Below are positions 26,439 through 38,051 of a stretch of 64,000 bases of DNA, in pieces. Both the position numbers and the translations under genes were made by a program. Within the stretch, counting starts at the first letter, position 1; each line of letters starts with the position of its first letter. The notes under the pieces are model-generated. The model was not told the origin of the DNA. It saw only the letters and a list, made by a program, of their open reading frames with translations, and made no database searches. The stretch covers positions 1-64,000 of the forward strand of contig NZ_LMEW01000007.1 in assembly GCF_001426525.1 (NCBI RefSeq), written 5' to 3'. The DNA is from Massilia sp. Root133. GTDB taxonomy: Bacteria > Pseudomonadota > Gammaproteobacteria > Burkholderiales > Burkholderiaceae_D.

Positions 26439-27662
26439 TCAGCGGCCTTTGACGGGCTCGAATGCGCCGCCGCGGACCACGACGGCCGCCTCGACCCGCT
26501 GCAGTTGCAATTGCCCGTCGGGGCCGGCGACCACGTCGAGCCGGCCTGTGACGCCATCGATGTTGAACGGCGCGCCATCCCGCAGTGCCAGTTCGCGCGC
26601 GACGCGGAAGGCGTCGATGCCGAGGGCATATAAACGGTCCATGTCGAGCGGCTGTTCCGTATCCAGCGGGCGCGGGTAGACCATCACGGCCGGGTGGTCG
26701 GGCAGCACGATCCACGGCAGGTCGAGGATGCGTACGCCGTCGAGGCCGGGCGCATCCGGCGCCGTCGACCGCCCCGGATTCGCCGCGCCGCCGCCATAGC
26801 AGGGGATCGCGGCGGCCAGCGCACGCACGGGGCGCAGCGCGGCGCTGTCGAGTGCGGCGAACAGCAGGTCGGGCGGGTCGATCTCCAGTTTCTGCTTCAG
26901 TTCCCCGATGGCAGCCTTGCCCCCTTCGCCGGACGGGATCGCGAAACGCTGGTTCGTGTGGCCCAGCCGGACCCAGCGCGCCTCGAACGCGCTGGCCGCC
27001 CGCTGCGCCCAGGCCGCGCCGCCCGTGAGGACCAGGGCACGGCCGTGCGGATGCTCGCGCGCGGCCCATTCCGCCACCTCGCGCGCCTCGTCCTCGATCG
27101 ACAGGCCGGCCACGAGCATCCCCCGTGGCACACTGGATCGGCCTTCCGGCACGCTCAGCACGACGGTCGGCCGCGTGACGGCATCGCTGTCGGCCAGCGC
27201 CGCCACGGCGGAACGCGCGAGCGGACCGACGATGATGTCGCTGGCCACCGCCGCGCGCGCGTACGCGTCGAGCACGTCGCGCGGTGCGTCGCCCGTCGAG
27301 ACGACCTCGGCCTTGAAGCCAGTGCCGTCCCGTTCCATGCTCGCCATGAAGCCGGCGCGAACCGCTTCGGCGGCCGTTGCCAGCGTGCTGGATCGCATCG
27401 GCAGCAGCAGGGCGATGCGGATGGGGGCGGCGGACGGTGGCGGCGGTGGCGCGGGTTCGTTCGGTGGCGGCCGGGCCGGGCGCGGCTGGATGGCGGGATC
27501 CAGCATCGCGAGGAGGGGCGCGTGCGCACTTGTGTTAGTGTCCACGGACGCGCACAATCGCTGCGGCCCGGCACATGGCGTGCCGGCAAGGGCGTGGCCA
27601 CCGACACTCATCATGATGAGCAGCCAGGCCAGCCGGGCGCACAGTGCCTCGAGAATCTTCAT
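26439..27662 (-). CDS. lpoA: LpoA-like penicillin-binding protein activator
   Basis: 407 residues. Signal peptide (about 1-27), a Pro-rich linker (about 60-80, PPPNEPAPPPPP), then a periplasmic-binding-protein-like domain (IRIALLLPMRSSTLATAAEAVRAGF; FRVARELALRDGAPFNIDGVTG). In E. coli LpoA this domain stimulates PBP1A. Here the N-terminal TPR domain of E. coli LpoA is absent, as in short betaproteobacterial forms, and I see no lipobox cysteine (cleavage near HALAG). The position between rsmI (divergent) and yraN supports the call. Confidence 0.82.
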   Translation of the reverse strand: MKILEALCARLAWLLIMMSVGGHALAGTPCAGPQRLCASVDTNTSAHAPLLAMLDPAIQPRPARPPPNEPAPPPPPSAAPIRIALLLPMRSSTLATAAEAVRAGFMASMERDGTGFKAEVVSTGDAPRDVLDAYARAAVASDIIVGPLARSAVAALADSDAVTRPTVVLSVPEGRSSVPRGMLVAGLSIEDEAREVAEWAAREHPHGRALVLTGGAAWAQRAASAFEARWVRLGHTNQRFAIPSGEGGKAAIGELKQKLEIDPPDLLFAALDSAALRPVRALAAAIPCYGGGAANPGRSTAPDAPGLDGVRILDLPWIVLPDHPAVMVYPRPLDTEQPLDMDRLYALGIDAFRVARELALRDGAPFNIDGVTGRLDVVAGPDGQLQLQRVEAAVVVRGGAFEPVKGR

Positions 27663-27675
27663 CCGTATCCCCAAC

Positions 27676-28584
27676 ATGACAGAAACCCAGTCCAGCCAGA
27701 TCGCCCAACTGCCCGTCATGGGCGAGGCCGCCCAGCAGTCCTATCCTACCGCAACGCTTTACGTGGTGGCCACACCCATCGGCAACGTCACCGACATCAC
27801 CCTTCGGGCGCTGCACGTGCTGCTGCTGGCCGACGTCGTCGCCTGCGAGGACACGCGCAAGACCGGTACGCTGCTGACCCGTTTCGGCCTGAACAAGCAG
27901 ATGATCGCCGCGCACCAGCACAACGAACGCGAGGTTGCCGAGAAACTCGTCACGCGCCTGCGCGCGGGCGAGCGCGTGGCGCTCGTGTCGGATGCGGGCA
28001 CGCCGGCCGTGTCCGACCCGGGCGCACGCATCGTCGACGCCGTGCGCGACGCCGGCCTGCACGTCGTGCCCGTGCCCGGCTCGTCGGCTGCCGTCGCGGC
28101 GCTGTCGGCGAGTGGCCTCGTGAACGACCGCTTCTATTTTGTCGGCTTCCTGCCCGCGAAGACGAAGCAGCGCGAATCGGAACTGGCCACGCTCAAGGCC
28201 GTGCCGGCGACGCTCGTGTTCTATGAGGCACCGCATCGCATCACGGACTGTGTGGAATCTCTCGTCGCCGCATTCGAGCCGACGCGCCAGGTGGTCTTTG
28301 CACGCGAGCTGACGAAATTGTTCGAGGAAATCCACCGCTGCCCGCTTGCCGACGCGCTGGCCTGGGTGAAGGCCGACGCGAACCGCGAGCGCGGCGAATT
28401 TGTCGTGCTGGTCGAAGGCGCGCAGACGGAGGACGACGAAGGCGACGTCGAAGCGGAGCGCGTGCTGCGCATCCTGCTGGAAGAGTGTTCGGTGAAACAG
28501 GCTGCCGCGCTGGCGGCGCAGATTACCGGGAAGAAGAAGAACGCGTTGTACGAGCGGGCGTTGCAGATCAAGGGCGCGGACTGA
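27676..28584 (+). CDS. rsmI: 16S rRNA 2'-O-ribose methyltransferase RsmI
   Basis: 302 residues. Tetrapyrrole-methylase fold with TLYVVATPIGNVTDITLRAL, CEDTRKTGTLL, SDAGTPAVSDPGARIV and VPGSSAAVAALSASGL, all characteristic of RsmI, which methylates C1402 of 16S rRNA using SAM. The C-terminal region (KQAAALAAQITGKKKNALYERAL) is the small RNA-binding domain. It is divergent from lpoA with only 13 bp between starts, so the promoters overlap the 5' coding ends. A REPIN follows. Confidence 0.93.
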   Translation: MTETQSSQIAQLPVMGEAAQQSYPTATLYVVATPIGNVTDITLRALHVLLLADVVACEDTRKTGTLLTRFGLNKQMIAAHQHNEREVAEKLVTRLRAGERVALVSDAGTPAVSDPGARIVDAVRDAGLHVVPVPGSSAAVAALSASGLVNDRFYFVGFLPAKTKQRESELATLKAVPATLVFYEAPHRITDCVESLVAAFEPTRQVVFARELTKLFEEIHRCPLADALAWVKADANRERGEFVVLVEGAQTEDDEGDVEAERVLRILLEECSVKQAAALAAQITGKKKNALYERALQIKGAD

Positions 28585-28597
28585 CAGCGCTAATTAA

Positions 28598-28679
28598 CCG
28601 TCGTTCCCGCGCAGGCGGGAACCTAATTTAAGCTAGCGTATCGCCAAAAACTTGGATTCCCGCCTGCGCGGGAATGACG
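28598..28679. repeat. REPIN-like paired repeat, copy C
   Basis: Left unit GTCGTTCCCGCGCAGGCGGGAA (around 28600-28621) and right unit ATTCCCGCCTGCGCGGGAAT (around 28656-28675) are inverted, with a 35-bp spacer. It lies between convergent rsmI and the proline-rich protein gene and may end transcripts from both sides. Confidence 0.85.
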
Positions 28680-28716
28680 TGCTTGGTTTAGCGATGCTGT
28701 CACTTGTGCGGTTCGC

Positions 28717-29286
28717 CTACCATTTACATCCACTATCCTTCTTGTCCATCGCCAGGAAGATCGGTGCCAGCAAGCCCCCGGGCACGCCATCCTTGCAATC
28801 CGGCCGCTTGGCCTGCTTGATCGCCCGTTCGAACTTGCTTTCCGTTTGCAGCGCCGGTTTCGGCAGGCGTTCGAGCGCCGTGCCGACCTTGTCCGGATCG
28901 GGTTCGTTGGCCAGCTTCGTCGCCATGCCGCGCGCCATGCTGCGGGCCGCGTCGATGTCGAAATGCCGCGTCGTCGTCGCGGGTTCCGGCGGCGGCGCGG
29001 GCGTGTCCGGTGCCGGTTTCACGGCATAGGTTTCCTCGGTCGACTGGCGTTTTTCCACAGGCACGGCGATCACGGGGCGGGTTTTCCTTGCGGGCGGCTG
29101 CGCGTGTGGGATCGGTTTCGGCGGCTCCTCGGCCGGTTGCACTTGCACGGGCGGCGCGGCTTGCAGGCGGATCGTGAGCCGTTCCGGCGGCGCGGCGGGC
29201 AAGGTCGCGGCAGGCTGGCTATGGAACGCGAGCAGCAGCGCGTGCGCGAGCACCGACAGCGCGATGCCGGCCGCGATGCGGTTCAT
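28717..29286 (-). CDS. membrane-anchored proline-rich protein (TonB-like architecture)
   Basis: 189 residues. One N-terminal membrane span (about 5-20, AAGIALSVLAHALLLAF) with a TonB-style SVLAHALLL helix. A Pro-rich periplasmic stretch with Val-Gln-Pro and Pro-Lys-Pro (about 40-110) follows, then a short helical C-domain ending DKKDSGCKW. The layout resembles TonB, but I do not see the TonB C-terminal beta domain (YP motif), so it is TonB-like only in architecture. Two Cys near the C-terminus could form a disulfide. The open frame upstream runs through the tRNA and is not coding. Confidence 0.65.
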   Translation of the reverse strand: MNRIAAGIALSVLAHALLLAFHSQPAATLPAAPPERLTIRLQAAPPVQVQPAEEPPKPIPHAQPPARKTRPVIAVPVEKRQSTEETYAVKPAPDTPAPPPEPATTTRHFDIDAARSMARGMATKLANEPDPDKVGTALERLPKPALQTESKFERAIKQAKRPDCKDGVPGGLLAPIFLAMDKKDSGCKW

Positions 29287-29378
29287 TTGCTTGCGGTCGG
29301 GGAGGGCGCCGTCGATGTTGTCGATTGCAAACGTCACGTCTTCACCTGTACGGAAAACCACGGATTCACGGGCTTTCC

Positions 29379-29408
29379 TTGACCTGGACAGTACCCGGAC
29401 GGTATGAT
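29379..29408 (+). promoter_or_regulatory. promoter of tRNA-Pro
   Basis: TTGACC (29379-29384) and TATGAT (29403-29408) are separated by 18 bp and end 9 bp before the tRNA 5' end. This is a strong sigma70-type match. Confidence 0.75.
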
Positions 29409-29417
29409 GGCTGTCTT

Positions 29418-29494
<77 letters not shown>

Positions 29495-29504
29495 GTATAG
29501 CAAG

Positions 29505-29532
29505 AGGCCGACGAGAGATCGTCGGCCTTTTT
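29505..29532 (+). terminator. intrinsic terminator after tRNA-Pro
   Basis: AGGCCGACGA (29505-29514), loop GAGA, TCGTCGGCCT (29519-29528), followed by a T run. It also lies just past the mvaB stop on the opposite strand and may act weakly in that direction. Confidence 0.9.
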
Positions 29533-29538
29533 CATTTG

Positions 29539-30453
29539 TTACAACGTTCTCTTCGCCAACAATGCATTGCCGGCCCGGCTCGCGCCCTTGCGGCCGAGAT
29601 GCTGCGAAATGAACGCGCCCGCCTCCACGACGATATCCAGGGCTATGCCCGTCTCGATCCCTAGTCCATTCAGCATGTAGACCACGTCCTCGGTCGCCAC
29701 GTTGCCCGTCGCGCCCTTCGCATACGGGCAGCCGCCCAGGCCCGACACGGACGAGTGGAAGATCGTGACGCCCAGTTCCAGGCTGGCGTAGATGTTGGCG
29801 AGCGCCTGGCCGTAGGTGTCGTGGAAGTGGCCGGAGATGCGGTCCAGCGCGAAGGCGCGCGCCGCCGTCTCCATCACGGCCTGCGTCTTGCGCGGGGTCG
29901 AGACGCCGATCGTGTCGGCGATGTCGATCTCGTCGCAGCCCAGGTCGCGCATGCGGCCCACGACGTCCGCGACCGCATCCAGCGGTACGTCGCCCTGGTA
30001 CGGGCAGCCGAACGCGCAGCTGATGCTGCCGCGCAGGCGCAGGCCGTTGTCCTTCGCCGCCTTCGCCACGGGTTCGAAACGGGCGATGGATTCCGCGATC
30101 GAGCAGTTGATGTTCCGCTGCGAGAACGCTTCCGACGCGGAACCGAAGATCACGACTTCATCGGCCTGCGCGGCGAGCGCCGCCTCGAAGCCCTGCATGT
30201 TCGGCGTCAGCGCGGAATACAGCGTGCCGGGACGGCGCGCGATGCCGGCCATGACCTCGGCACTCGTCGCCATCTGCGGCACCCATTTCGGCGAGACGAA
30301 CGACGCCGCCTCGATGTTGGTGAAACCGGCGCGCGACAGGCGGTCGACCAGTTCGATCTTGACCGCGGCGGACACCGCTTCTTTTTCGTTCTGCAGCCCG
30401 TCGCGCGGGCCGACTTCGACGATCTTGACGTGTTTCGGCAGTTGGTTGTGCAT
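29539..30453 (-). CDS. mvaB: hydroxymethylglutaryl-CoA lyase
   Basis: 304 residues, DRE-TIM aldolase fold. The N-terminal VEVGPRDGLQNEK carries the metal-binding Asp; the signature GLGGCPYAKGATGN places the catalytic cysteine at 242. It cleaves HMG-CoA to acetoacetate and acetyl-CoA, the last step of leucine breakdown (LiuE). It is the final gene of the leftward liu/bio train, 9 bp after the ghrA-like gene. Confidence 0.95.
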   Translation of the reverse strand: MHNQLPKHVKIVEVGPRDGLQNEKEAVSAAVKIELVDRLSRAGFTNIEAASFVSPKWVPQMATSAEVMAGIARRPGTLYSALTPNMQGFEAALAAQADEVVIFGSASEAFSQRNINCSIAESIARFEPVAKAAKDNGLRLRGSISCAFGCPYQGDVPLDAVADVVGRMRDLGCDEIDIADTIGVSTPRKTQAVMETAARAFALDRISGHFHDTYGQALANIYASLELGVTIFHSSVSGLGGCPYAKGATGNVATEDVVYMLNGLGIETGIALDIVVEAGAFISQHLGRKGASRAGNALLAKRTL

Positions 30454-30462
30454 GATGATTTC

Positions 30463-31404
30463 CTAATAGCCGCGGGCGCGGTCGACGATGTCGTCGATGG
30501 CCTCGCCCCGTTCCAGCTTGCCGATCTTGGCGGCGATCTGGCGTACGGCTTCCTCGCGCAGGGTGAGCGCGGAGATGTGCGGCGTGATGGTGATGCGCGG
30601 TTCGTTCCAGAACGGATGCGGCGCCGGCAGCGGTTCGTTGCGGAACACGTCCAGCGTGGCGCCCGCGATGTGGCCGGCGCGGATCAGCGCCAGCAGATCC
30701 GGCTCGGCCAGCAGCGCGCCGCGCGCCACGTTGATCACGTAGGCGCCTTCGGGCAGCTGCGACAGGTGCGCGCGGTCGAGCAGGTTCGTCGTCTCGGGCG
30801 TAAGCGGCAGCATGCAGACGAGGACCTGCGTGCCGGACAGGAAGTCGCCCAGTTCGTCCATGCCGGCAAAGCACGGCACGCCCGGCACGTCTTTCGGCGA
30901 CCGGCTCCAGCCGCGCACGGGAAAGCCGAGCTGGCGCAAGGTGCGCAGCACGGGCATCCCGAGCTTGCCGAGGCCCAGCACGCCGACCGTGAAGTCGGCC
31001 TTGCGGCGGCGCGTTTCCAGCGGATTCCAGATGCCCTGGCGCGCCTGCTGCTCGTAGTCGTCGAAGCGGCGGAAGTAGCGCAACGTTGCATATGCGACGT
31101 ACTCCGCCATCTGCTCGGCCATGCCCGCATCGCCGAGGCGGACGATGGGGACGTGCGGCAGCGCGTCGCCGAACTTCAGCAGCGCGTCCACGCCGGCGCC
31201 CATCAGGAAGATCGCCTTGACGTGGGCCAGCTGGTCGAGCAGCTGCGGCGTCGGCGCCCACACGACGGCGTAGTCGCAAGGCGGTTGCGACGCCAGCGAC
31301 ATGTTCTCGCGCCACACGACGGTCTCCGCGTGCGGCAATGCAGCGGCAAAATCACGGGCCCACGGTTCGATGACGCCGTCGCCCCGGTACAGCAGTATCC
31401 GCAT
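30463..31404 (-). CDS. GhrA-like glyoxylate/hydroxypyruvate reductase (D-2-hydroxyacid dehydrogenase)
   Basis: 313 residues. NAD(P)-binding motif GLGKLG at 144-149. Catalytic triad of the family: Arg228 (NVARGALL), Glu257 (NEPLP) and His276 (TPHISA). The N-terminus (MRILLYRGDG) and length match GhrA. It reduces glyoxylate or hydroxypyruvate in the cytoplasm. Its position inside a leucine-degradation operon, 9 bp before mvaB, is unusual for GhrA. A different 2-oxoacid substrate linked to branched-chain catabolism is possible but unproven. Confidence 0.82.
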   Translation of the reverse strand: MRILLYRGDGVIEPWARDFAAALPHAETVVWRENMSLASQPPCDYAVVWAPTPQLLDQLAHVKAIFLMGAGVDALLKFGDALPHVPIVRLGDAGMAEQMAEYVAYATLRYFRRFDDYEQQARQGIWNPLETRRRKADFTVGVLGLGKLGMPVLRTLRQLGFPVRGWSRSPKDVPGVPCFAGMDELGDFLSGTQVLVCMLPLTPETTNLLDRAHLSQLPEGAYVINVARGALLAEPDLLALIRAGHIAGATLDVFRNEPLPAPHPFWNEPRITITPHISALTLREEAVRQIAAKIGKLERGEAIDDIVDRARGY

Positions 31405-31486
31405 GTCTTGTCTCCTGATTGTTATGGATGTTTGCGTTTGCTGTCTCGTTGGTAGGTCTGCGCCGCGGTCTCCGCCACGGCGTTGA

Positions 31487-33496
<2,010 letters not shown>

Positions 33497-33537
33497 GGTG
33501 TCTCGTCTGTTTTAAGTTTTGTAAACGTTAGCTTCAA

Positions 33538-33627
33538 ACGTCGTCCCCGCGGAGGCGGGGACCCATGCTGAGCCACGGATCACGCGGCGTATGGATTCCC
33601 GCTTTCGCGGGAATGACGGGTCTTTTT
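33538..33627. repeat. REPIN-like paired repeat, copy D, between bioB and liuD
   Basis: Left unit GTCGTCCCCGCGGAGGCGGGGAC (around 33540-33562) and right unit ATTCCCGCTTTCGCGGGAAT (around 33594-33613) are inverted with a 30-bp spacer. It is the only long gap inside the liu/bio gene train, so it could pause, terminate or stabilise the transcript between bioB and liuD. Confidence 0.85.
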
Positions 33628-33657
33628 GCTGAACAGGTCGAACGCGTTTTTTCGGCT

Positions 33658-34686
33658 TCAGCAGCCGCAGCTTTCCTTCTGCACCGACTCCAGCATCGCC
33701 GAGCGCGTTTTCAGGCCCAGCTTTTCCAGCAGCTTGCGGTCGTCGTCCGCTTCCGGATTGTCCGTGGTGAGCAGCTTGTCGCCGTAGAAGATGGAATTGG
33801 CACCGGCCATGAAGCACATCGCCTGCACGGCTTCGCCCAGCTCGCGCCGGCCGGCCGACAGACGCACGCGCGCCTTCGGCATCGTGATGCGGGCGACGGC
33901 GATCGTGCGCACGAATTCGATCGGGTCCAGCGGCGGCAGGCCGTGCATCGGCGTGCCTTCCACCTGCACCAGGTGGTTGATGGGCACCGATTCCGGATAC
34001 GGGTTCATGTTGGCCAGCTGCGCGATCAGGCCGGCGCGCTGGGCACGCGTCTCGCCCATGCCGACGATGCCGCCGCAGCAGATCTTCAGGCCGGCCGTGC
34101 GTACGCGGCCCAGCGTGTCCAGGCGGTCGCGGTATTCGCGCGTGGAGATCACGTCGCCGTAGAAATCCGGCGAGGTGTCGATGTTGTGGTTGTAGTAGTC
34201 CAGGCCCGCCTGCTTCAGTTGCTCGGCCTGGCCTTCTTCCAGCATGCCGAGGGTCGCGCAGGTTTCCATGCCCAGCGCCTTCACGCCGCGCACCATGGCT
34301 TCCACTTTCTCCATGTCGCGCTCTTTCGGGCTGCGCCAGGCGGCGCCCATGCAGAAGCGGGTTGCGCCCTTGGCCTTCGCTTCGCGGGCGGCGTCCAGCA
34401 CGGTGTCGAGGTCGAGGATCTTCTTCGCCTCGACGCCGGTGTCGTAGCGCGCGGCCTGCGGGCAGTAGCCGCAGTCTTCCTCGCAGCCGCCGGTCTTGAT
34501 CGACAGCAGGGTCGCGAGTTCGACGTCGCCGTCGGGGAACTCGGCACGGTGGGCCTGCTGGGCGCGGAACATCAGGTCCGGCAGCGGCAGTTCGAACAGC
34601 GCGAGCACGTCTTCGAGGGGCCAGGTGGCGTCTTTCGGCAGGGAGGCCGGCGTGACCGGCGGGTGGAGAGTAACGACTTGGGTCAT
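33658..34686 (-). CDS. bioB: biotin synthase
   Basis: 342 residues, radical SAM enzyme inserting sulfur into dethiobiotin. Cluster motif Cys68-x3-Cys72-x2-Cys75 ([12 protein letters not shown]). The second-cluster region is visible as [20 protein letters not shown] and the RLSAGRRE segment. The C-terminal CGC ending is common in proteobacterial BioB. It follows bioD by 19 bp. The start at 34686 is set by the family N-terminus ([10 protein letters not shown]). Confidence 0.95.
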   Translation of the reverse strand: MTQVVTLHPPVTPASLPKDATWPLEDVLALFELPLPDLMFRAQQAHRAEFPDGDVELATLLSIKTGGCEEDCGYCPQAARYDTGVEAKKILDLDTVLDAAREAKAKGATRFCMGAAWRSPKERDMEKVEAMVRGVKALGMETCATLGMLEEGQAEQLKQAGLDYYNHNIDTSPDFYGDVISTREYRDRLDTLGRVRTAGLKICCGGIVGMGETRAQRAGLIAQLANMNPYPESVPINHLVQVEGTPMHGLPPLDPIEFVRTIAVARITMPKARVRLSAGRRELGEAVQAMCFMAGANSIFYGDKLLTTDNPEADDDRKLLEKLGLKTRSAMLESVQKESCGC

Positions 34687-34705
34687 TTCGGATTCCTTGT
34701 TTTGG

Positions 34706-35500
34706 TCAGGCTCGCTTGGCCGGCCATCCGGGCAGGCTCGCGAGTTCGAGGTAAGTGGAGGCCTTGGCGGCCGTCGGTTCGTCCAGGCGCGGCACGCGGC
34801 CGAGCAGCGGGGCGGGCAGGCGGCGTTCGAGCTCCGCGACGTTGTCGATCGCGAAGCGCATGTCCGGGTCCACCTGGTTGGCGACCCAGCCCGCAAGCAC
34901 GAGGCCGCGCGCGATGATCGCCTCGGCCGTCAGTAAAGCATGATTGATGCAGCCCAGGCGCATACCGACGACGAGGACGACGGGCAACCCCAATTGTACG
35001 GCCAGATCGGCGCTGTCGAAATCTTCGGAGAACGGCACGCAGAAACCGCCCACGCCTTCGACGACGGTCGCGTCGGACGCGCCCAGGATCTCGGCATACG
35101 CCGTCAGGATAGGCACCGGTTCGATGGTCACGCCTTCCAGCGCGGCCGCGATGTGCGGGGCGCACGGTTCGCGCAGCATGTAGGGCGTCGTGATCGATTG
35201 CGGCAGCAGCACGTTGCCGGCCGCGCGCAGCATGGCCGCGTCGTCGTTGTGCAATTCGCCGTCGCGTTCCTCGGCACCGGCCGCGATGGGCTTCATGCCG
35301 CACGCACGCACGCCCTGGCGCACGAGTTTATGGAGGATGGCGCTGGAGATCAGCGTCTTGCCGATTTCCGTGTCCGTGCCGGTCACGAAGCAGGCGAAGC
35401 GCGTCGGCACGCCTTCCGCGGCGAGCGCCGCGGGGATGGTCAGCGGCACCGCGGCCGGTTCGGCCATGCCGACGGATTGTTCGGGCTCGTTCAGACTCAT
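34706..35500 (-). CDS. bioD: dethiobiotin synthetase
   Basis: 264 residues. P-loop GTDTEIGKT at 41-49, then KPIAAG and [11 protein letters not shown]. It closes the ureido ring of dethiobiotin from DAPA, CO2 and ATP. An N-terminal extension of about 33 residues precedes the usual BioD start, so translation could also begin inside it, but the ATGA overlap with bioF at 35497-35500 supports the longer form by coupling. Confidence 0.94.
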   Translation of the reverse strand: MSLNEPEQSVGMAEPAAVPLTIPAALAAEGVPTRFACFVTGTDTEIGKTLISSAILHKLVRQGVRACGMKPIAAGAEERDGELHNDDAAMLRAAGNVLLPQSITTPYMLREPCAPHIAAALEGVTIEPVPILTAYAEILGASDATVVEGVGGFCVPFSEDFDSADLAVQLGLPVVLVVGMRLGCINHALLTAEAIIARGLVLAGWVANQVDPDMRFAIDNVAELERRLPAPLLGRVPRLDEPTAAKASTYLELASLPGWPAKRA

Positions 35501-36684
35501 GCCCAGGTCCTTTCCAGCTGGTTGAGCGCAGTAATCAACTGCGCGACGTCTTGTTCGGTATGCGCGGCGGACAGTGTGACGCGCAGGCGCGCCGTGCCCA
35601 CCGCCACGGTCGGCGGACGGATCGCCGGCACCCACAGCCCCTGCTCGTGCAGGCGGGCCGCGGCGGCCATCGCCTCGTCGTTGGCGCCGATGATGATGGG
35701 CTGGATCGCCGTCGTCGACACGGGACGCTGCCAGCGTTCCAGGCGCAGGCCGGCGTCCAGTTGCGCGATGCGCGCACGCAGGCCGGCGCGGCGTTTTTCA
35801 CCTTCATCGCCCTCGATGATATCCACACTCGCGAGCAGCGCGTGCGCGAGCGCGGGCGCGGCGGCCGTCGTGTAGATGTACGGACGCGCGCGCTGGATCA
35901 TCAGCTCGATCACGTCCTCGTGCGCCGCGATGAACGCGCCGCCCACGCCCGCGGCCTTGCCCAGCGTGCCGATGTAGACGAGGTGCGGCGAGCGCAGGTC
36001 GAAATGCTCCAGCGCGCCGCGGCCGTTATCTCCCAGGACGCCGAAGCCGTGCGCATCGTCGACGACGAGCCACGCGCCATAACGTTCGCACAGCGCGAGC
36101 AGCGCGGGCAGCGGGGCGAGGTCGCCGTCCATGCTGAACACGCTGTCCGTGACGACGATTTTGGTGGGCGCAGCGCTCGCCGCGAGCTTCTCTTCCAGCG
36201 CGGCCACGTCGCCGTGCGGGTACACGGTCACGCCCGCGCGCGCGAGGCGGGCGCCGTCGATCAGCGAGGCGTGGTTCAGCGCTTCCGAAAAGATCATCGC
36301 GTCAAGCGTGCTGCCGAGCCCCGTCAGCACGGCGAGGTTCGCCATGTAGCCGGTGCAGAAGTACAGCGCGCGTGCGGATTCGAGGTGCGGCGCTTCGAAC
36401 GCGGCGAGTCTCTCTTCCAGCAGGGCGTGCGCGCGGCTGTGGCCCGACACGAGGTGCGACGCGCCGCTGCCGGCGCCGTACAGGCTCGCACCTTCGCGCA
36501 GCGCTTCCACGACGCGCGGGTGGGCGGCGAGGCCCAGGTAATCGTTGCTGCAGAACGCGAGCAGGTCGCGGCCGTCGACGACCTGGCGCGGCGCGCAGGG
36601 CGTCTCCGCCGTGCGCCGGTGGCGGGTCAGGCTGTGGTTTGCCAGCTCGTCCAGCTGGGCGCGGACTTTATCCATCAAGTTCAT
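35497..36684 (-). CDS. bioF: 8-amino-7-oxononanoate synthase
   Basis: 395 residues, PLP-dependent alpha-oxoamine synthase joining pimeloyl-thioester and alanine. PLP lysine Lys243 ([11 protein letters not shown]), the Asp contacting pyridine N at 210 ([12 protein letters not shown]), and LNHASLIDG. The start ATG at 36684 lies 2 bp past the bioA stop with GGAG upstream; a GTG two codons earlier is also possible. It ends in an ATGA overlap with bioD. Confidence 0.95.
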   Translation of the reverse strand: MNLMDKVRAQLDELANHSLTRHRRTAETPCAPRQVVDGRDLLAFCSNDYLGLAAHPRVVEALREGASLYGAGSGASHLVSGHSRAHALLEERLAAFEAPHLESARALYFCTGYMANLAVLTGLGSTLDAMIFSEALNHASLIDGARLARAGVTVYPHGDVAALEEKLAASAAPTKIVVTDSVFSMDGDLAPLPALLALCERYGAWLVVDDAHGFGVLGDNGRGALEHFDLRSPHLVYIGTLGKAAGVGGAFIAAHEDVIELMIQRARPYIYTTAAAPALAHALLASVDIIEGDEGEKRRAGLRARIAQLDAGLRLERWQRPVSTTAIQPIIIGANDEAMAAAARLHEQGLWVPAIRPPTVAVGTARLRVTLSAAHTEQDVAQLITALNQLERTWA

Positions 36685-36686
36685 CG

Positions 36687-38030
36687 TCACTCCGCGATCA
36701 CCGATTCGAACACCTTGCGCGTGCGCGCGGCGAGGCCCACGATCTCTTCCTCGTCCAGCACGTACGGCGGCATCATGTACACGGTGCGTCCGATGGGCCG
36801 CAGCAGTAACTCGTTTTCCACGGCGCTCGTGAAGAAGCGGCGTGCGAAGGTCGAGGCGCGCTGCGTGTCCGGCTCGACCGCGTCGAACGCGAGAATCATG
36901 CCGCGCTGGCGGAAGTTGGTCACGCGCTTGTGGTCCAGCAGCGGCGCCAGTTCCAGCATCAGGCGCGTGGCCGTCTCGCGGTTCTTGTTCAATACGTCGT
37001 CGTCCCGGAAGATCTGCAGCGTGGCCAGCGCGGCGCGGCAGGCCAGCGCGTTGCCCGTGTACGAGTGCGAGTGCAGGAAGCCGCGCGTGATGTCCTCGCT
37101 GTAGAACGCCTCATAGACCTTGTCGGTGGTGAGGACGAGCGACAGCGGCAGATAGCCGCCGCTGATGCCCTTCGACAGGCACATGAAGTCCGGCCAGATC
37201 GCCGCCTGTTCGCATGCGAAGAACGTGCCGGTGCGGCCGCAGCCGACCGCGATCTCGTCGGCGATCAGGTGCACGTGGTATTTATCGCACAGCTCGCGCA
37301 GGCGCTGCAGGTACAGCGGGTCGTGCATCGCCATGCCCGTCGCGCACTGCACGAGCGGTTCGACGATGATGGCGGCGATCTTGTCGCCCTGTTCCGCGAA
37401 CAGCGCTTCGACATCCTTCGCGGCACGCAGCGCGACATCCTGCGCGGACTCGCCGTCGACGGCGTTGCGCGCATCGGGCGACGACACGGTCCGCGCGGCG
37501 CGCAGCAGCGGGCCGTACGCATCCTTGAACAGCGCGACGTCCGTCACGCCCAGCGCGCCGACGGTCTCGCCGTGATAGGAGCCCTGCAGGCAGACGAATT
37601 CCTGCTTGCCCGCATAGCCGGCGTTGCGCCAGTAATGGAAGCTCATTTTCAGCGCGATCTCGACGGCCGATGCGCCGTCGGATGCGTAGAACGCGTGGCC
37701 CAGCTGCTGGCCCGTCAGCGCGGCCAGTTGTTCCGACAGCTCGATCACCGGTTCATGCGTAAAACCCGCGAGCATCGCGTGTTCGAGCTTGTCCAGCTGG
37801 TCTTTCAACGCCGCGTTGATGCGCGGGTTGGCGTGGCCGAACAAATTGACCCACCACGAACTGATGCCGTCCAGGTAGCGCCGGCCTTCATGGTCGTACA
37901 GCCATGGCCCCTTGGCGTGGCTGACGGCGATCAGCGGCACCTCTTCGTGGTGCTGCATTTGCGTGCATGGATGCCAGACGCTGCGCAGGCTGCGCGCGAT
38001 CCAGTCGGAGGAGGTGGTGGTGGGTTTCAA
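36687..38030 (-). CDS. bioA: adenosylmethionine-8-amino-7-oxononanoate aminotransferase
   Basis: 447 residues, class III PLP aminotransferase. [10 protein letters not shown] near the start and [15 protein letters not shown] are BioA-specific; [18 protein letters not shown] holds the PLP Asp; Lys287 in CLSKGISGG is the PLP lysine. It makes DAPA from KAPA with SAM as amino donor. It starts 21 bp after liuC, so it shares its transcript. Confidence 0.95.
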   Translation of the reverse strand: MKPTTTSSDWIARSLRSVWHPCTQMQHHEEVPLIAVSHAKGPWLYDHEGRRYLDGISSWWVNLFGHANPRINAALKDQLDKLEHAMLAGFTHEPVIELSEQLAALTGQQLGHAFYASDGASAVEIALKMSFHYWRNAGYAGKQEFVCLQGSYHGETVGALGVTDVALFKDAYGPLLRAARTVSSPDARNAVDGESAQDVALRAAKDVEALFAEQGDKIAAIIVEPLVQCATGMAMHDPLYLQRLRELCDKYHVHLIADEIAVGCGRTGTFFACEQAAIWPDFMCLSKGISGGYLPLSLVLTTDKVYEAFYSEDITRGFLHSHSYTGNALACRAALATLQIFRDDDVLNKNRETATRLMLELAPLLDHKRVTNFRQRGMILAFDAVEPDTQRASTFARRFFTSAVENELLLRPIGRTVYMMPPYVLDEEEIVGLAARTRKVFESVIAE

Positions 38031-38051
38031 TCTACGTCCTGTTTGGTCTAG

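Noticed and set aside
38031-38051. Biotin operator or riboswitch before bioA
   Set aside because: The gap is only 21 bp and holds neither a BirA-type palindrome nor a structured leader.
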